This document shows positions 1 to 12,548 of a stretch of DNA of 64,000 nucleotides, piece after piece. A program made the translations under genes and the position numbers. Every line of letters begins with the position of its first letter. The first letter of the stretch is position 1. Location: positions 7,115,981-7,179,980 of the forward strand of contig NW_009799179.1 of the NCBI RefSeq assembly GCF_000213175.1. Direction: 5' to 3'. The notes beneath the pieces are model-generated. The model made no database searches. It was not told where the DNA came from and worked only from the letters and a program-made list of their open reading frames with translations. This stretch comes from Neurospora tetrasperma FGSC 2508. Lineage: Eukaryota; Ascomycota; Sordariomycetes; Sordariales; Sordariaceae.

Positions 1-248
1 TGGAGGAACACCAAGCTGCCATTGCGGCGGGAAAGAAGAAACTGACCTCGAGTTCTTCTGCGCCTAGCAGACCGGCGAACAAGTATGGGAAGCAGGATGT
101 TGATGATGAAGATGACCCGAGCAAGCGGGCGTTTGATCGGGAGAAGGATATGGCGGTTGGAGGCAGGATTAGCCATACGCAGAGGAAGGATCTGTTGAAT
201 CGCGCGGCGAATTTTGGGGATCGGTTTCAGTCTGGGAAATATCTATGA
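1..248 (+). CDS. GPALPP-motif / DUF3752 protein, C-terminal fragment
   Basis: The gene enters from the left edge and its last 81 codons are read in frame 3 up to a TGA at 246-248. The fragment has a Lys/Ser-rich stretch, an acidic patch (DVDDEDD), then FDREKDMAVGG and a conserved ending with HTQRKDLLNRAANFGDRF. This FDREKD...R.LL..A..F..RF tail is the hallmark of the DUF3752 domain that closes GPALPP1-type proteins, a eukaryotic family of poorly known, probably nuclear, function. The start, the N-terminal GPALPP repeats and any introns lie outside the window. Assignment rests on the tail motif only. Confidence 0.75.
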   Translation, partial: EEHQAAIAAGKKKLTSSSSAPSRPANKYGKQDVDDEDDPSKRAFDREKDMAVGGRISHTQRKDLLNRAANFGDRFQSGKYL

Positions 249-1129
249 GGAACTCGGACAGCAAGGGCTGGTTTGGGACTTTGCTTGGTTATTTGTTGTC
301 CTCTCAGTGCCAACGAGCTTCCCGTAGTGTGACGTGCCTCTGGATGAGTTCAAGAAAGAAAACGCCTAGAATGAGGCGCGAACTTTCTGTACATTTTAAA
401 ATGTATCACGAATAACTGAACGAAATCCGTGACAACACAGAAAGCTTCGGATTGACTCGGAATGATTCATCGCATCTTCATTACACTCAAGCCGGCTGAA
501 TCTGGCTCCATTCACTCGTCCCTATTTCTCCAAAATTTCCAGGTGCGCATGTCCATGAAAGGTGCCGTAGTCAATTTATAATCAAAATGTCCGCTCAACA
601 ATGAGGTGAGGTCTCCAATATCATCCAATGTACAAAATAAACCAAGATTCCATCCCAATAAACTCCATGCTATCCCATCCCTTCCCATCAATAACAACCA
701 AAGCCACACACGCCCATCGTGGAGCACCACATTCCGGCCAACCGACCTTATATGCACCGAGACCAATACACACTGCTATGCATCTTGCGCACTGACCTGC
801 TCGCTTTGCCAAATTTGCAAACCATGATTGTCATACGAAAAGATCGTATGTAACATTCTGCTCGAACCGGCAGCGTCGTTCATCGTGCATCGTCCTTTCA
901 GTTTCGTCCCTTATGCATAAATCCAACCCGATCGCTGGTTGCTGCTGGAGGGCAGAGGTGCTCCCCGCAGCAACACCACTTCATTTCTCGGTTGATACTA
1001 CCAATGGACATCGGCAACGGATAATGTAAAACTCGAGATGCGGCAGGTAAAGCAGACGGATATCGGTGTAGATATCAGCTTCGCACAGAGCGGCGTAGTC
1101 ACCAGTCTTTCAAATTCGTGTCGCCGGAC
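249..1129. other. Intergenic, convergent 3' regions
   Basis: This spacer lies between two genes that converge, so it should hold both 3' UTRs. No coding sequence or RNA gene is recognisable. The only structure noted is a perfect 16-bp palindrome at 390-405 (TACATTTT/AAAATGTA), about 140 nt past the first stop codon. Confidence 0.6.
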
Positions 1130-2592
1130 TTAATTCGCCGCAGGTCGGACTCCCGCTTCAAGATTAGCAGGCGTCATAGTTGGGTTGGAATTTGCGTCCG
1201 CGATGTGCCCCCCGTTGCTGCGACGAAAGTGGGGGAATGCAGCCCTAAGATTTGCAAACACACTCCCGCCCTCGGCACGATCCGAAGAAGCTTGGGGTGA
1301 AGAGCCGGGTTGACTAGAAGCACCGTTATTGTCCCGTCTTCGCTCACCATGACGCCGCCGAGACCCTCGTTGATCATTGCTGGACACCACATACACCGTC
1401 CTTGCTGGACGACCCAGGCCGAACAAAGCACGTCTCGGTCTGTTTGGCAGGTTCATACGATTGGATCGTGGGTCGTTGGATAAAGTGACATGAATCACGC
1501 CAGGCTGGCCATCGACTGGTTCGCCGGCTGCGCGTGGCTTAGGAGTGTAGTAATCGGCCTTGCACAACGGACAGCATGCTCGCCTGCTCGTCAACCATGG
1601 GTCAAGGCATGCCGCGTGGAAAGCATGTCCACAAGTCAACCCACGCACGTCGTCGTCGTCTTCCAAGGTGTCAATGCAAATAGCACAGGTGTCGCCAGAG
1701 GTGCCCTCGCACTCCGGCGGCAATGCGGCGTCAATCGGATCCTCCTCCTCTTCGCCCTCGTCGTGCGAAACCCGTGCTTCCTTCGGTGGCGTCGTTGCTT
1801 CTGAGACAGCATGGGTCAAAGGCACAGTGCTGGAGGTGCTCTCCTTGGCTTCATGTTGTGGAGTTTTCGGATCCCGATCAGCAGGTTCGACTTGGCTTGT
1901 CGTTGGCCGGCCCTCGGTCGACATACGCTCCTTGTTCGGCAACTCTCGAGAGATAGCGTCCGCGTCATGAATACTATTCGGTCGGCTGGGCGCTGAAACG
2001 CCACCGCTGGTGGGTAGACCATCCCGCGCTCGACTTGCGACCCAAGTTTTGTACTTGAGCATGGGGAATTTCTCGTTGACTTCGTCTATTGTCATTAGTT
2101 TCTTCTCACGACGGCGTCGGTGCGGCCGAGGCATGGCCTCCAGGTTAATCTGGTCGCCCTCCTCCGCTAGGCGCATTTGACGAGTTCGAGCATTGTATCG
2201 AAAGCAGTACTTGACGCCCACAATGATCCTGCAGCCCGGGTTAGCTGCCCATTTGACAAAACATGGCGAGGCACACCAAAAACCCACCAGAGGTTGGTAA
2301 AAACGACACCGAAACCCAATGCCACAAAAAACAAGAGCGGCGACGACCCTCCTTTTTCATCCTTTGAATCGGTATCCCCGGATGCGGAATTGGAAGTGGC
2401 GGATGGAGGAGTGACAGTGGGCGATATTGATGTTAATGAAGCGGTTATCACAGATGAGCTGCCGCTTGTCGAAATTGCTGAGGCCGTCGCCGACGCTACT
2501 GTCGAGGTAAGTATCGAAGTACCAGTTTCGGCGACCTGCCTCGCCACGGCGCGCGCCCCTTCCAATATGGCTGGATTAACAAAAACAACCAT
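1130..2592 (-). CDS. Membrane-anchored RING-H2 E3 ubiquitin ligase
   Basis: Two exons, 2592-2288 and 2228-1130, are joined by a 59-nt intron (donor GTGGGT, branch GCTAAC), giving 467 residues. The N-terminus is Ser/Thr/Ala-rich. One hydrophobic segment at about residues 85-105 (LLFFVALGFGVVFTNLW) crosses the splice junction. A basic patch and a long Ser/Pro-rich disordered linker follow. A C3H2C3 RING-H2 finger sits at residues 283-324, starting CAICID and ending CPLC, with the CGHAFH zinc-binding core. The tail is Arg/Ser-rich. A single TM helix plus RING-H2 is the layout of fungal membrane E3 ligases of the Tul1/RNF/ATL type; the substrate cannot be inferred. The splice is supported because it restores the continuous reading NLWIIVGVKYCFRYN. 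Confidence 0.85.
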
Positions 2593-5500
2593 TTTGCCGA
2601 CTGCCGACAGATGAGATGCCGATGAGATTCGAGTGGCGACGGGGTACGAATTACTGTCGCAGGGTGTCCATTAGGTAGAGATTGAGTAGCGCACGCAGCC
2701 GTCACCAGTCCGTGGAGAAACCCGCTGTGTCCTTAGTTTGCCAGAGCTCAGAGAACAAGGAACGGTTTGCCGAGGACAAGAAGAAGGATGAGCGAGGTCG
2801 AGGGCAAAATGCGCAAAAGCCTTTCGGAAGGCTTGGGGAAATGCTGACGAAGGGCTACCAAAAGCAACGTAAGCGGGTAGGACGCCCGAGGCGAGGGCTG
2901 ATGTATGAATGGTTGATGGAAGCCGGAGGTTAAAAGCGTGATAAGCCCGGAAGGTGGAGAAGAGTGACCTGCTGAGCGGCAAAACGATGTGAACTTGCAG
3001 AGGGAAGGTGCAGGTGCAGCGGCGACTCGAGACTGCAGCACCTACCTATGAGCGAGAAAGGTAATTGAAGTGAAAGTGTGCAGTGAGAATGGAAAGTGGT
3101 AAATTGTTAAGGCTCTGCAGCGCACGGTCAGTCGCCAGGCCACCACAAGCGCTAAAGTGGGAAGTGTTGGTCGTGGGTGATTGTCGAAACGGGGAATTCC
3201 CGAGATTGTTGCGCACTGCTGGTGCCAGCATGGAGCAGAATGGGGAAAAGGATACGAAGTGGAATGGAGGATGGGAAAGCGCTACCTACCTCTACGTGTA
3301 CCTCAGCTGTATGCCAGGTGGTTGTGCACTATTCAAATTGGGTCTGGGTTTGCAAGAGATTTGCGAGATCTGTGTGGTGTAAAAGCATGGAACTAGGTGC
3401 TTTCAGTGAGACTGAAGACGGGAACGAAACTTGCATGTCGAATCCTGGTTTCATTATTCATCCATTTGACTCGATCTACACACTTGCCCGGCTGCCGGTT
3501 ACGTTGAACGCGATTCGATCCTCTTGTCCTCGATCCACGGTGTCAATGACAAGACGATTCCACGCATCCTACAGTGAAAGTCTGCCCTTTCACAATCGCT
3601 TTTGCTCATCATGTGCATGGCAAGCGTAGTAAGTCAAAGCAAAGCCACAGTGACGGGGCTGGGGGACACTGGGGGATTGGGGCATGCTTCCACTTGCTTT
3701 TTCCCCTTGGTCACAAAAGGGTCGCTCGACACTGCGATGGAGGGGTGGGTCGAATTGTCGAAGGTCTTCACCCCCGGAAGAGACGGACGGGATTGGCGGG
3801 GCCTCTGGAAAAGGAAAACAGGGCAAGAGGGCAGCAACGAAGTCGACAGGGATGGCCGCTCATCTGTGCTTTATAACTTCCATTCGGATGACTTGACCAG
3901 CCGAAGCGACTGAGGCATGCAATGATGTTGCAAGGGTACGGGATGACGCACTGCCGCCTTGTCTCTTAACATGCTGCATTCAGTCTTCACCGTCCACGTG
4001 GAAGGGCGGGCTATATGTACACATCAAGTTGCTCTGTCGAGAGTTTCGCTTGCAGACCTCCACGCTATGGTGCTGGCCATGTATATGCACCCTGGTGCAG
4101 AGTTGCAGACGTGCTTAAATTCTGGGGTACTTTGCAGTCCACCCCCGCCTACCCCAACATCTTGGCACCCTGCATCTCTCTTTGTTCGGATATCTTTTTC
4201 ATCATTTCTATATCATCCCGTCCGGGCATCTCAAGGATAGTTGTGCGGACAGCTTGTGGTTGGGCTTGTAGCATCATCCCAGAATACTACCATCTATTTC
4301 CCCTGAAGGAACTTCCATGTTCCGTTACGAAACATGAGGTTTCTGGTTTCGTCAGGGTGTCGCATGTCAAACTTGGTTCAGAGACCTTCCAGACCTCTTT
4401 GGCTGAACGGTCGTCTTTCATCATGCACCAGGGGGGCCCAAGTGCACCTAAATGCCAACTTGACAGAAAGAAAGTTGGCGATCTCATCCAGCTACAACAT
4501 AGGTACCCACGCAGGGCACGCTCTCCGCGGCTTTGCAATCTAGAGGTAATACTGGTCTGTTTGTTAGCTTGGTACCTCGGAACTCCTAGGTGCACTGGAT
4601 GAGATATCTTCCCAATTGTCCTAAACCTTTCAAAACTAAATAAGTGGCTGAGCAGGGATCCCGAAAGGCATCAACAAGATCCAATACGGTGTACATGTGT
4701 ATTTATTTTGGAAAAAGCATCCCAGGGAAGTTGACCCGAGGTCTCGAGCTAAGAATCAAACTAGTACGTATTGGACTGCAACATGAGGGTCAAAAAGCAC
4801 AGCCAGTAGACGATACTTCAACCTGATCAATTTCCTCTCTGAACCTCACAATTACACGGGCCTCGCACGGCGGCATGATAAGCGCGGGGATACCCATCAG
4901 ACCCTCTAGCTTTTGCGACTAGGCGACGTGAAATCTAAACCTGAAACATCCCCGTTGTTGGAGATGTTCAATGATCTTTGGGATGCCCATCACTTTCGGC
5001 TATCTCCGCAGAGGTAAAATAAGGTTGTCCTGGTCTTCCATTTGAATGAAGATGTGGGAGAGGCTAAATACCGACAAGATGCCCAGCACCAAGCAAAAAA
5101 GTTCCATCACGTTTGAAGTTTTACGCCGAGCGCCTGTTTAAATGGCACCGGTCTTTTTCTCTGCTGCAACCTCTGTCACAACCACCGATCTTATTCATCA
5201 ATTTTGCTCGGTACAAAAAGCGCCATCCTTGAGCGAAGAACAGCGTCTTCTTGAACGATTCAATCAAATGACAATCCCGTGGATACAACACTCAACCGTT
5301 CCGTTCCCTTCTCCCACAAAACAAACAGTTGGCAGAAAACGAATAAAAAACTTGCCTTTTCCCCCATCTTTCCGAGAAACGTGACGGGTGTGTGAGACTC
5401 TGGCTTTCGGACTCCATAGCATGCTTATGTCTGAACGTTACAGTCCACGGTTACTTGGGATCTTCGTGACAGAAACCTTTGCCGTGAGAATACTTCCTTG

Positions 5501-6015
5501 AGGTATCGGACTTTGTTGTTCTCCCCGACCGGTTTAGATACGGACTCGTCAGATTTAAAGAGAAGCCAGCACGTTCATATTTTCGCACGTGCTCCGATTG
5601 TAGAAACGGTCGGAGACATGTCCAAGGACCTAAGATAACCAACGCATCGATCGGATCACCATCCCTAATTCATCTCGATCTCCATATCGTCAACCTCGCG
5701 CTCAAAGCATAAGTAGTGCTCACTAGAACATACAGCCAAGACCAGCCCAGTCTTTTGACCTTCCCATCCCGTCTTTTCGCGGTCTTTCTGGGCGAGTTGG
5801 GCAATAGCTCAGCCTCCTTTGGCCACTCCACGACGCGCGCAACAACCTCTTGGCTGGGTCTTAGCATTGGTCGTGAGCAGACTATGCGGACAACCTGACA
5901 GTGGTATTAACGTGGGGTTCTAGATTTTGGTAACGAGAAAAAAAAAGAGATAAAGGACAAAGAGACATTGTGACAAGGTTGGGAGGAGCCAAATTCACAA
6001 AAGAATGTTTTTTTT
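2593..6015. other. 3.4-kb spacer, no gene seen
   Basis: The left part is the promoter and leader of the RING ligase. Open frames here are short (up to 195 codons), have no recognisable motifs and do not join through plausible introns. No tRNA, 5S rRNA or repeat was recognised. GC content is ordinary, with no sign of RIP. Confidence 0.5.
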
Positions 6016-6089
6016 TGATCCGACCCAGGCTCGATCTGGGGACCTTCAGTGTGTTAGACTGACGTGATAACCAACTACACCATCGGACC
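6016..6089 (-). tRNA. tRNA-Val (anticodon AAC)
   Basis: A 74-nt cloverleaf without intron. The acceptor GGTCCGA pairs with TCGGATC, with discriminator A. The D arm has a GTG/CAC stem. The anticodon stem TCAGT/ACTGA encloses the loop CTAACAC, giving anticodon AAC after T33. The variable loop is AGGTC and the T stem is CCCAG/CTGGG. CCA is not encoded, as usual in eukaryotes. The T loop reads ATCGAGC, so position 54 is A where elongator tRNAs normally have T. A TTTT tract on the transcribed strand (opposite 5999-6002) can serve as the Pol III terminator. Confidence 0.93.
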
Positions 6090-6546
6090 AATTGATACTC
6101 AGAGTTGCAAGGTTAGTAATTATAATCTTAGCAAGAGAGAGTTCTCTTTGGTTGTTCGAATCTCGGACTTTCTGCAATCGTTGAGCATCAGAGGTTGAGG
6201 AGCTACAGTTCATAAATACTCACATTTTGCCGACTATTATGAAACACATTCTTTTGATGGTACCGTGAGTGGGTGGCGGAAGATCATGAGGCATAGAAAA
6301 CAGAATGCGCCAGGAACCAGAAGCACAGCCTCTTCTATGGTCAGCATCACCGAGTCCAGGTGAGGATTTCGGCGCGAAAGTGAGGCATCAGCTATAACAA
6401 GAATATATTAGGGCCAATGGGTCTGTTCCTCAAGGTCCCACAAGTCGAATATTTCATTTTCGGAAGTTGTGTGTACAGCGCACAATGACGTGCCTAACCA
6501 CACCCGGAGCCTGATCTGTCGTCTGGTCGCCGACCGCTCGGAGCAT
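6090..6546. other. Spacer between tRNA-Val and the GH36-like gene
   Basis: AT-leaning spacer holding the 5' flank of the tRNA gene and the 3' end of the glycosidase gene. Nothing else is recognisable. Confidence 0.5.
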
Positions 6547-9410
6547 TCACTTCTCCAAGGTCAAGTAAACTTTGACCTCCACTTCATTTGACCAGCCAGC
6601 CTCGAGGCCCATCTCTTTCCATGCGGATTCTATGTCAATGTCGAGGACGTGGCTATCCATCCTGTTGACAGTTACCGTATGGGGCGGGATGGGCTGGCCC
6701 TGAATTGTGACCATGAATTCGTCTTGGATGGACAAGTCCGGAAGGTGGGATATGTAAATGCCTAAACACGGTGAATCGTCAGTCACGCTTCATCAAGTCG
6801 TTCCGAAAATTCTCACCTAGTACACCCAAGGCCTTCAGCCTGGTGCTTATGAACAACCGCCCGTTCTCGAGCAGATCGGAGCTGTGGTTCAACATAGCAG
6901 CGCATCCGGTCATCTTTCCCACCAGCCCCAGGCTAGCCACGTATACACGACCTCTGCTCTCGGTTTCGTAGAGTGACAAGGGAAAGACGGAAAGAATGTC
7001 GTAGCCGCCATTGTCGAGAGATGCCGTCAACAGAGAGGCAGATGAGGTTGTCTGAACTGGCACGGTCACCTTTCCACTCTGATGAGAACGTACCACGTAC
7101 CACATCGATGGCAGGACGCCCGAAAATCGGGCAAGAGGGATTAGTTCTGTGAGCGGACGGCCCGATACGTTGAAGATGCCCATGATCGGAGTGCCCGTGA
7201 CCGCCCTGCCGTTGTAAGCGCTTATTTTGAGCAGAGACAAATCATCGTAGTTGACATATTGGTCAAGGCTACGACCAAGCACGCTGGGACGGAAAATGAC
7301 AGTCCTGCCTCTTGGCGTCACACCGGTCATCTGCTTGATCAAATCGAGGTCGTACTGGCCGGGAACATCTGTGATGTAAATGGGACCGCCGCTCACACAA
7401 CGTGCGGCAGCGTGAAAGCCGGCATATGCGCCAGTAGTTTGGAACATGTCCCAGTCTGGGAGGATGTTCAGATGTTGGGTAAGCAAGCTGTTGTGAGCAT
7501 TTGCCCAGACATGCCAGGGATGAGAAGATGGGACGTCGGGGAAAAAGTCATCCGAGTTCCTGCAAAGCATCGTGGGCCGTCCCCGGGGAAGTTGTGTATG
7601 GAAGATGATCTGAGGAGACATGGACATGCAAGATATGGCTCTCCCGCCAAAGTACCGAAGAGATGCGAGCAGCCAGTTGTCTAGGTACGGTTGGATGAGT
7701 TCGCGTCGGACCTTTGGCGATACCCAAGTGTCAACCATGAACTGCGCATCGGTCTTGACTCCCGCCACACCACTCTCGGAGAGAAAACGATAAAAGTCAT
7801 CGTAGAACTTGTGAACATCCTCCTTCGCGATGACTGTCATCTTGCCGCCAAGGGGAATGTTCTTACGTGAGCTATCTTCGCCACGCACAACCTCGATTGT
7901 CCTGTAGCGTTTGGCAAGATTACCATCGGGTGCTATGCCTGCCCAATACCCTAGAAGGGCATGCCACACAGCAACGTGCTCGATATTCTTGTGCTTGGAT
8001 CGTATTTCGGAGACCAGTCCTGTGAGACCATTTGGAAAGGCTTTAGGTTCAGCCTCGAAATCATTCCAACCTTGCTGCCATTGATCTCCATGGTAATCAA
8101 TATCTTGCCAATTGTCATCAATGATCAGGTTGCTGATGTTGATGTTGTTATCGGCCAGAGCATCTACTGCCGTTATAACCTTTTCCGCCGTCAACCTTTG
8201 GCCAAGGGCATTCCACGTGCCTACGTACTCATGTTAGACTGCATCATGGGCATATTGACCACTTTCACACTCACAATAGCCCAATCCATCATACCAGTTC
8301 TCGTACCAGTTAGCCTCGACATTATCACTAAGCTTCTCCAGCTTCGTTGGAGACTCTCCAGCTCTGTCAGCCGTGCTGACGAGGCCGCGAGCGTGGTACA
8401 TAACAGCAGCATTGGCACTCTCAAAGTTGTCGCCAACCGCTACCAAAACAGTACCGCTACCGGCTTTCGCGCTATCGTTCCGAACCTGGCCATCAAGGTT
8501 AGTTGGTGATGGTTGTATATTTGTATTGTGATTGTAGGCCTACATGGATGGTCACCCGTCCAAACTCGTCGTTGCGAAACAGCGTCATGCCATCGACGGC
8601 ATTGTTGATACCGGCGAAACCCAAAAGGACCAAGTGTTTGCCCTTGCTGGAGAGAAACGAACAAAGTAGTGCGTCTTTATCGAATTCAACAGTCGATCTT
8701 CCCTGTCTCGGAGCAAGCCAAGGTGACCAGTCTCTGACCAAAGCGAACCACCTGTCGTCGCTCTGATCAGCACCTGGACATGATTGTAAACACCGGCTAT
8801 CGCAGGAGCCCCGAAATCCTTACCTCAGAAACCCTCCCCAAGGAATGCCGAGCGGAACATGGGTGAAAGTCGAGTTATCGTCGTCTTGAGCCCCGTCCAC
8901 GGGAACCTCAATGGTCCAGAGTCGAGTCCCGGGACATTGGCTTAGATGAGGACTCCATTTAAGAGATGGGTTCAAGCCGTGGATCAGATCTGGCAAGTCC
9001 TCATCATCGCTGCCTTCTGGCGCTCCAACATCGACCACAATGTAGCCATCACCTAGACCCTGTTCGTTGCGGACCCATCTCCAATCATGGTCAGGTCCCT
9101 GGCGGAACTTGGCGGTGAAGTTCAACGTTGACTGCACGGTTAAATTGACAGCAAAGTGCAGGCGCGTTAGCTGATCCGCAGGGTCGTGCAGGGTCGACGG
9201 GAAGTCACTCTGCCCACTTGGGGCGAAGGGAGTTTCGACCCAGCTTGCCTTGCGACCATCGTAGCTGCCAGTGGAATGCCAGAGCGCGAGCTGCCACGAG
9301 CCAGGAGCAAGGGTTTTGGGGACCTCTAACACAGCGTGAAAAGTCACACTGGTATCCTTTAACTGGGTGATCTGCTCCAGAGGCGGGTAGGTTACGACGA
9401 AAGGGGACAT
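6547..9410 (-). CDS. Raffinose synthase / Sip1-like alpha-galactosidase (GH36)
   Basis: Five exons (9410-8824, 8760-8544, 8485-8275, 8220-6817, 6761-6547) with introns of 63, 58, 54 and 55 nt encode 877 residues, the usual length of fungal seed-imbibition (Sip1)-like proteins. Family landmarks in order are an N-terminal beta-rich domain with WFALVRDWSPWLAP, the barrel strand LGYCTWNALGQ (split by intron 3), LIIDDNWQD, HVAVWHALLGYW, the nucleophile region GVKTDAQ, and the RNSDDFFP acid/base region. These catalytic motifs are intact. Family members transfer or hydrolyse alpha-galactosyl groups of raffinose-type sugars. No signal peptide is evident, so an intracellular role is likely. Whether it is a synthase or a hydrolase cannot be told from the sequence. 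Confidence 0.9.
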
Positions 9411-10690
9411 TTTCAGGACGAGACCTGTTGGTGAATGAGCGATATGCTCGATGTCGATCGTGGCAGTGGGATCGAGAGGATATCAAGAGTGACATACACT
9501 ATGACGAAGCCGGAGGATTAAGAGATGTAACACAATAACTGTATTGAAGGTAGGGGGCAATTCATGCAGGGTGGTTATGATGTTAAACAATGATATGTCT
9601 GTCAAGAGGTATGTTGATCCTGTTCAGCCTCTCTGGGTGAATGAAACTCAGGAAGGGAAGAAGCCAGGTGGTAGGCGTGGGCTCGTTGTGAGAAGTCGGA
9701 TTGAATAGACCATAGGAGTCAGCTAGGGCTAGTTGCAGCTATCCGATCGATGGCACTAACTCCCTAGGACACGTGTAGTGCCGTAGGCTACTACGTACGG
9801 TACGAACCTCGGGAGAAATATTCCCAACTGTAAGTAGTACATACGAGACGTGGGTGAGGAAGCTCTTCCTCGGAATCGCTGAAAGATCGGGATGCTTGCG
9901 GACTATTCCAATCTGGGGAGTAGCAGTACATAGCTCGAGTCGAGCATGATTCATCTTCTTGGTAGTGATACGAGCAGTTACAGTGAGCTCGATTGTGGAT
10001 GGCCGAGATGAGAGGCGAAGAGGGGATCGATTTTGTAGACCTGATGAGTAGTGCCACCAGATGGTCGATCTCTGAACGGAAAAACGAAGGCACGGACGAC
10101 TTCGATACCCGCTTGAAAAAGAAAAAGGTAGATACTGTAGACAGCCCTACCGGACACAGTCGAGGTATCTCTGTGCTTAGTTGATGAAATGCAACCTCAA
10201 ACTCCCCTCAAATAGCCTTGGCAATGACATGGGAGGTCGATGTGACGGGAAGAAATGGGCCGGACAGGTGAGCTGCCTCTGCCTGTGGTGAGCTACGGGA
10301 GCTGGGGGCATCCCATGGAGCACGGAGCTGTTTGCTGGCTGGAACCCTTGATGAATGTTGTTTCGCTTGTTTGTGGGAGAGGGGAAGCTTCCTGACGCCC
10401 AGCTCCGTCGCTGACCCCTAACCCTCGTTCCGACTGGGGCTAGCACAGGCTTTTGTGTTCCCCACTGGCTGAAGATCGGTCCTGGCCAATCGAATGGCTG
10501 AATTTCCAAGCCAAGTACCCGGCTTCGCGCAAGTGCACGGACCCGTTCTTGTTGCCGGGCCTTCCCGAGCTGGCCTTGGAAGTGAGGCAAAATTAACGAC
10601 TTTTTTGATGTGAGCAGCTAGTAGAGGTCCTCACTGTAGCATCCTTTCCTTCAAACCGCTCATTCCCCCCCCTTCAAATCACCGACCTCC
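9411..10690. other. Divergent promoter region
   Basis: This 1.28-kb spacer separates the glycosidase (leftward) from MPP-beta (rightward) and must hold both promoters. It includes an E-box-like CACGTG at about 9770 and TACGTA/GTACG palindromic words around 9785-9805. Pyrimidine-rich tracts directly precede the MPP-beta start (10640-10690). No gene was recognised. Confidence 0.5.
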
Positions 10691-12548
10691 ATGGCTTCCC
10701 GGAGACTAGCTCTCAACCTGGCGCAGGGCGTGAAGGCCCGCGCTGGGGGTGTTATCAACCCTTTCCGCAGAGGTCTTGCTACTCCTCACAGCGGCACCGG
10801 CATCAAGACCCAGACCACCACCCTCAAGAATGGCTTGACCGTGAGGACGCCCGCCCTCCCCTCCCCCGGCCTCCGAGCCCGCCCCCGAGCCCGCCTCCGG
10901 CCCGACTGTCTTCCTCCCCGACTGCTGCTCCGGACCCCAAGCCACCTCCAGACTTGTCCTAACGTCAATTGCTATCACAGGTTGCTTCCCAGTACTCTCC
11001 CTACGCCCAGACCTCCACGGTTGGCATGTGGATCGATGCCGGTTCCAGGGCCGAGACCGACGAGACCAATGGCACCGCCCACTTCCTCGAGCACCTTGCC
11101 TTCAAGGTACGCCCCCGATGTTACGAGTCACGAGTCCTCTCCCCGGGCTGTGGTTAGCTTTGATATGGCGCGTTGGGTTGTTGGATCGGTAGATTGTATG
11201 AGAGGGCATCTGGTTAATTCGACGACGACACGCAGGGAACGACGAAGCGCACTCAGCAGCAGTTGGAGCTCGAGATTGAGAACATGGGCGCTCACCTCAA
11301 CGCCTACACCTCGGTTCGTCTGATCTTGTCGTCCGGCGCATCCGCCGCCCGCTAACCCGCGAGCACAGCGCGAGAACACTGTCTACTTTGCCAAGGCTCT
11401 CAACGAGGACGTCCCCAAGTGCGTCGATATTCTCCAGGACATTCTTCAGAACTCCAAGCTTGAGGAGTCCGCCATCGAGCGCGAGCGCGACGTTATTCTT
11501 CGCGAGTCGGAGGAGGTTGAGAAGCAGCTCGAGGAGGTCGTCTTTGACCACCTCCACGCTACCGCCTACCAGCACCAGCCCCTCGGCCGCACCATCCTCG
11601 GCCCCCGTGAGAACATCCGTGACATCACTCGTACCGAGCTCGTGAACTACATCAAGAACAACTACACTGCCGACCGCATGGTTCTCGTTGGCGCCGGTGG
11701 CGTCCCCCACGAGCAGCTCGTCGAGATGGCCGACAAGTACTTCTCCAAGCTCCCTGCTACCGCCCCTGTTAGCAGCGCTTCCATCCTCTCCAAGAAGAAG
11801 CCCGACTTCATCGGCTCTGATATCCGTATTCGCGACGATACCATCCCCACCGCCAACATTGCTATCGCCGTTGAGGGTGTCAGCTGGTCCGACGACGACT
11901 ACTTCACTGGCCTCGTTACCCAGGCCATCGTTGGCAACTACGACAAGGCTCTTGGCAACGCTCCCCACCAGGGCAGCAAGCTCAGCGGCTTCGTTCACAA
12001 GCACGACCTCGCTACCAGCTTCATGAGCTTCTCTACCAGCTACAGCGACACTGGGTAAGCACGCTCCTGTTTGGTTTCGGACCTTTTTTTTTTTTTTTTT
12101 TTATTTATCATCATTTTTCTCTTTCTGACGTACAACTACTGACATGGCAAACTATAGTCTCTGGGGTATCTACCTTGTCACTGACAAGCTCGACCGCGTT
12201 GACGACCTTGTCCACTTCTCCCTCCGCGAGTGGACCCGTCTCTGCTCCAACGTCAGCGAGGCTGAGGTTGAGCGCGCGAAGGCCCAGCTCAAGGCCTCCA
12301 TCCTCCTCTCCCTTGACGGTACCACCGCCGTTGCTGAGGATATTGGTCGCCAGATCGTCACCACCGGCCGCCGCATGAGCCCCGCTGAGATTGAGCGCAT
12401 CATTGATGCTGTCTCCGCCAAGGACGTTATGGACTTCGCCAACAAGAAGATCTGGGATCAGGATATTGCTATCAGCGCGGTCGGCAGCATCGAGGGCCTG
12501 TTCGACTATGCCCGTATCAGGGGTGATATGAGCAGGAACGCTTTTTAA
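10691..12548 (+). CDS. pep: Mitochondrial processing peptidase beta subunit (PEP / core I)
   Basis: Five exons (10691-10840, 10981-11106, 11236-11313, 11369-12054, 12158-12548) encode 476 residues. An Arg/Ala-rich, acid-free presequence ([19 protein letters not shown]) targets mitochondria. The zinc-protease motif HFLEH lies at residues 84-88, and the distal Glu is in the [12 protein letters not shown] segment, so the metal site looks intact. The second M16-type half follows. MPP-beta with MPP-alpha removes presequences in the matrix. In Neurospora the same polypeptide is core protein I of complex III, and the intact HxxEH fits that double role here. The last intron carries a 19-nt T tract. 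Codon use is C/G-ending, as in strongly expressed fungal genes. Confidence 0.96.
12084..12102 (+). repeat. T19 homopolymer in an intron
   Basis: Uninterrupted run of 19 T within the fourth intron of the MPP-beta gene, on the sense strand, upstream of the branch region. Confidence 0.95.
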
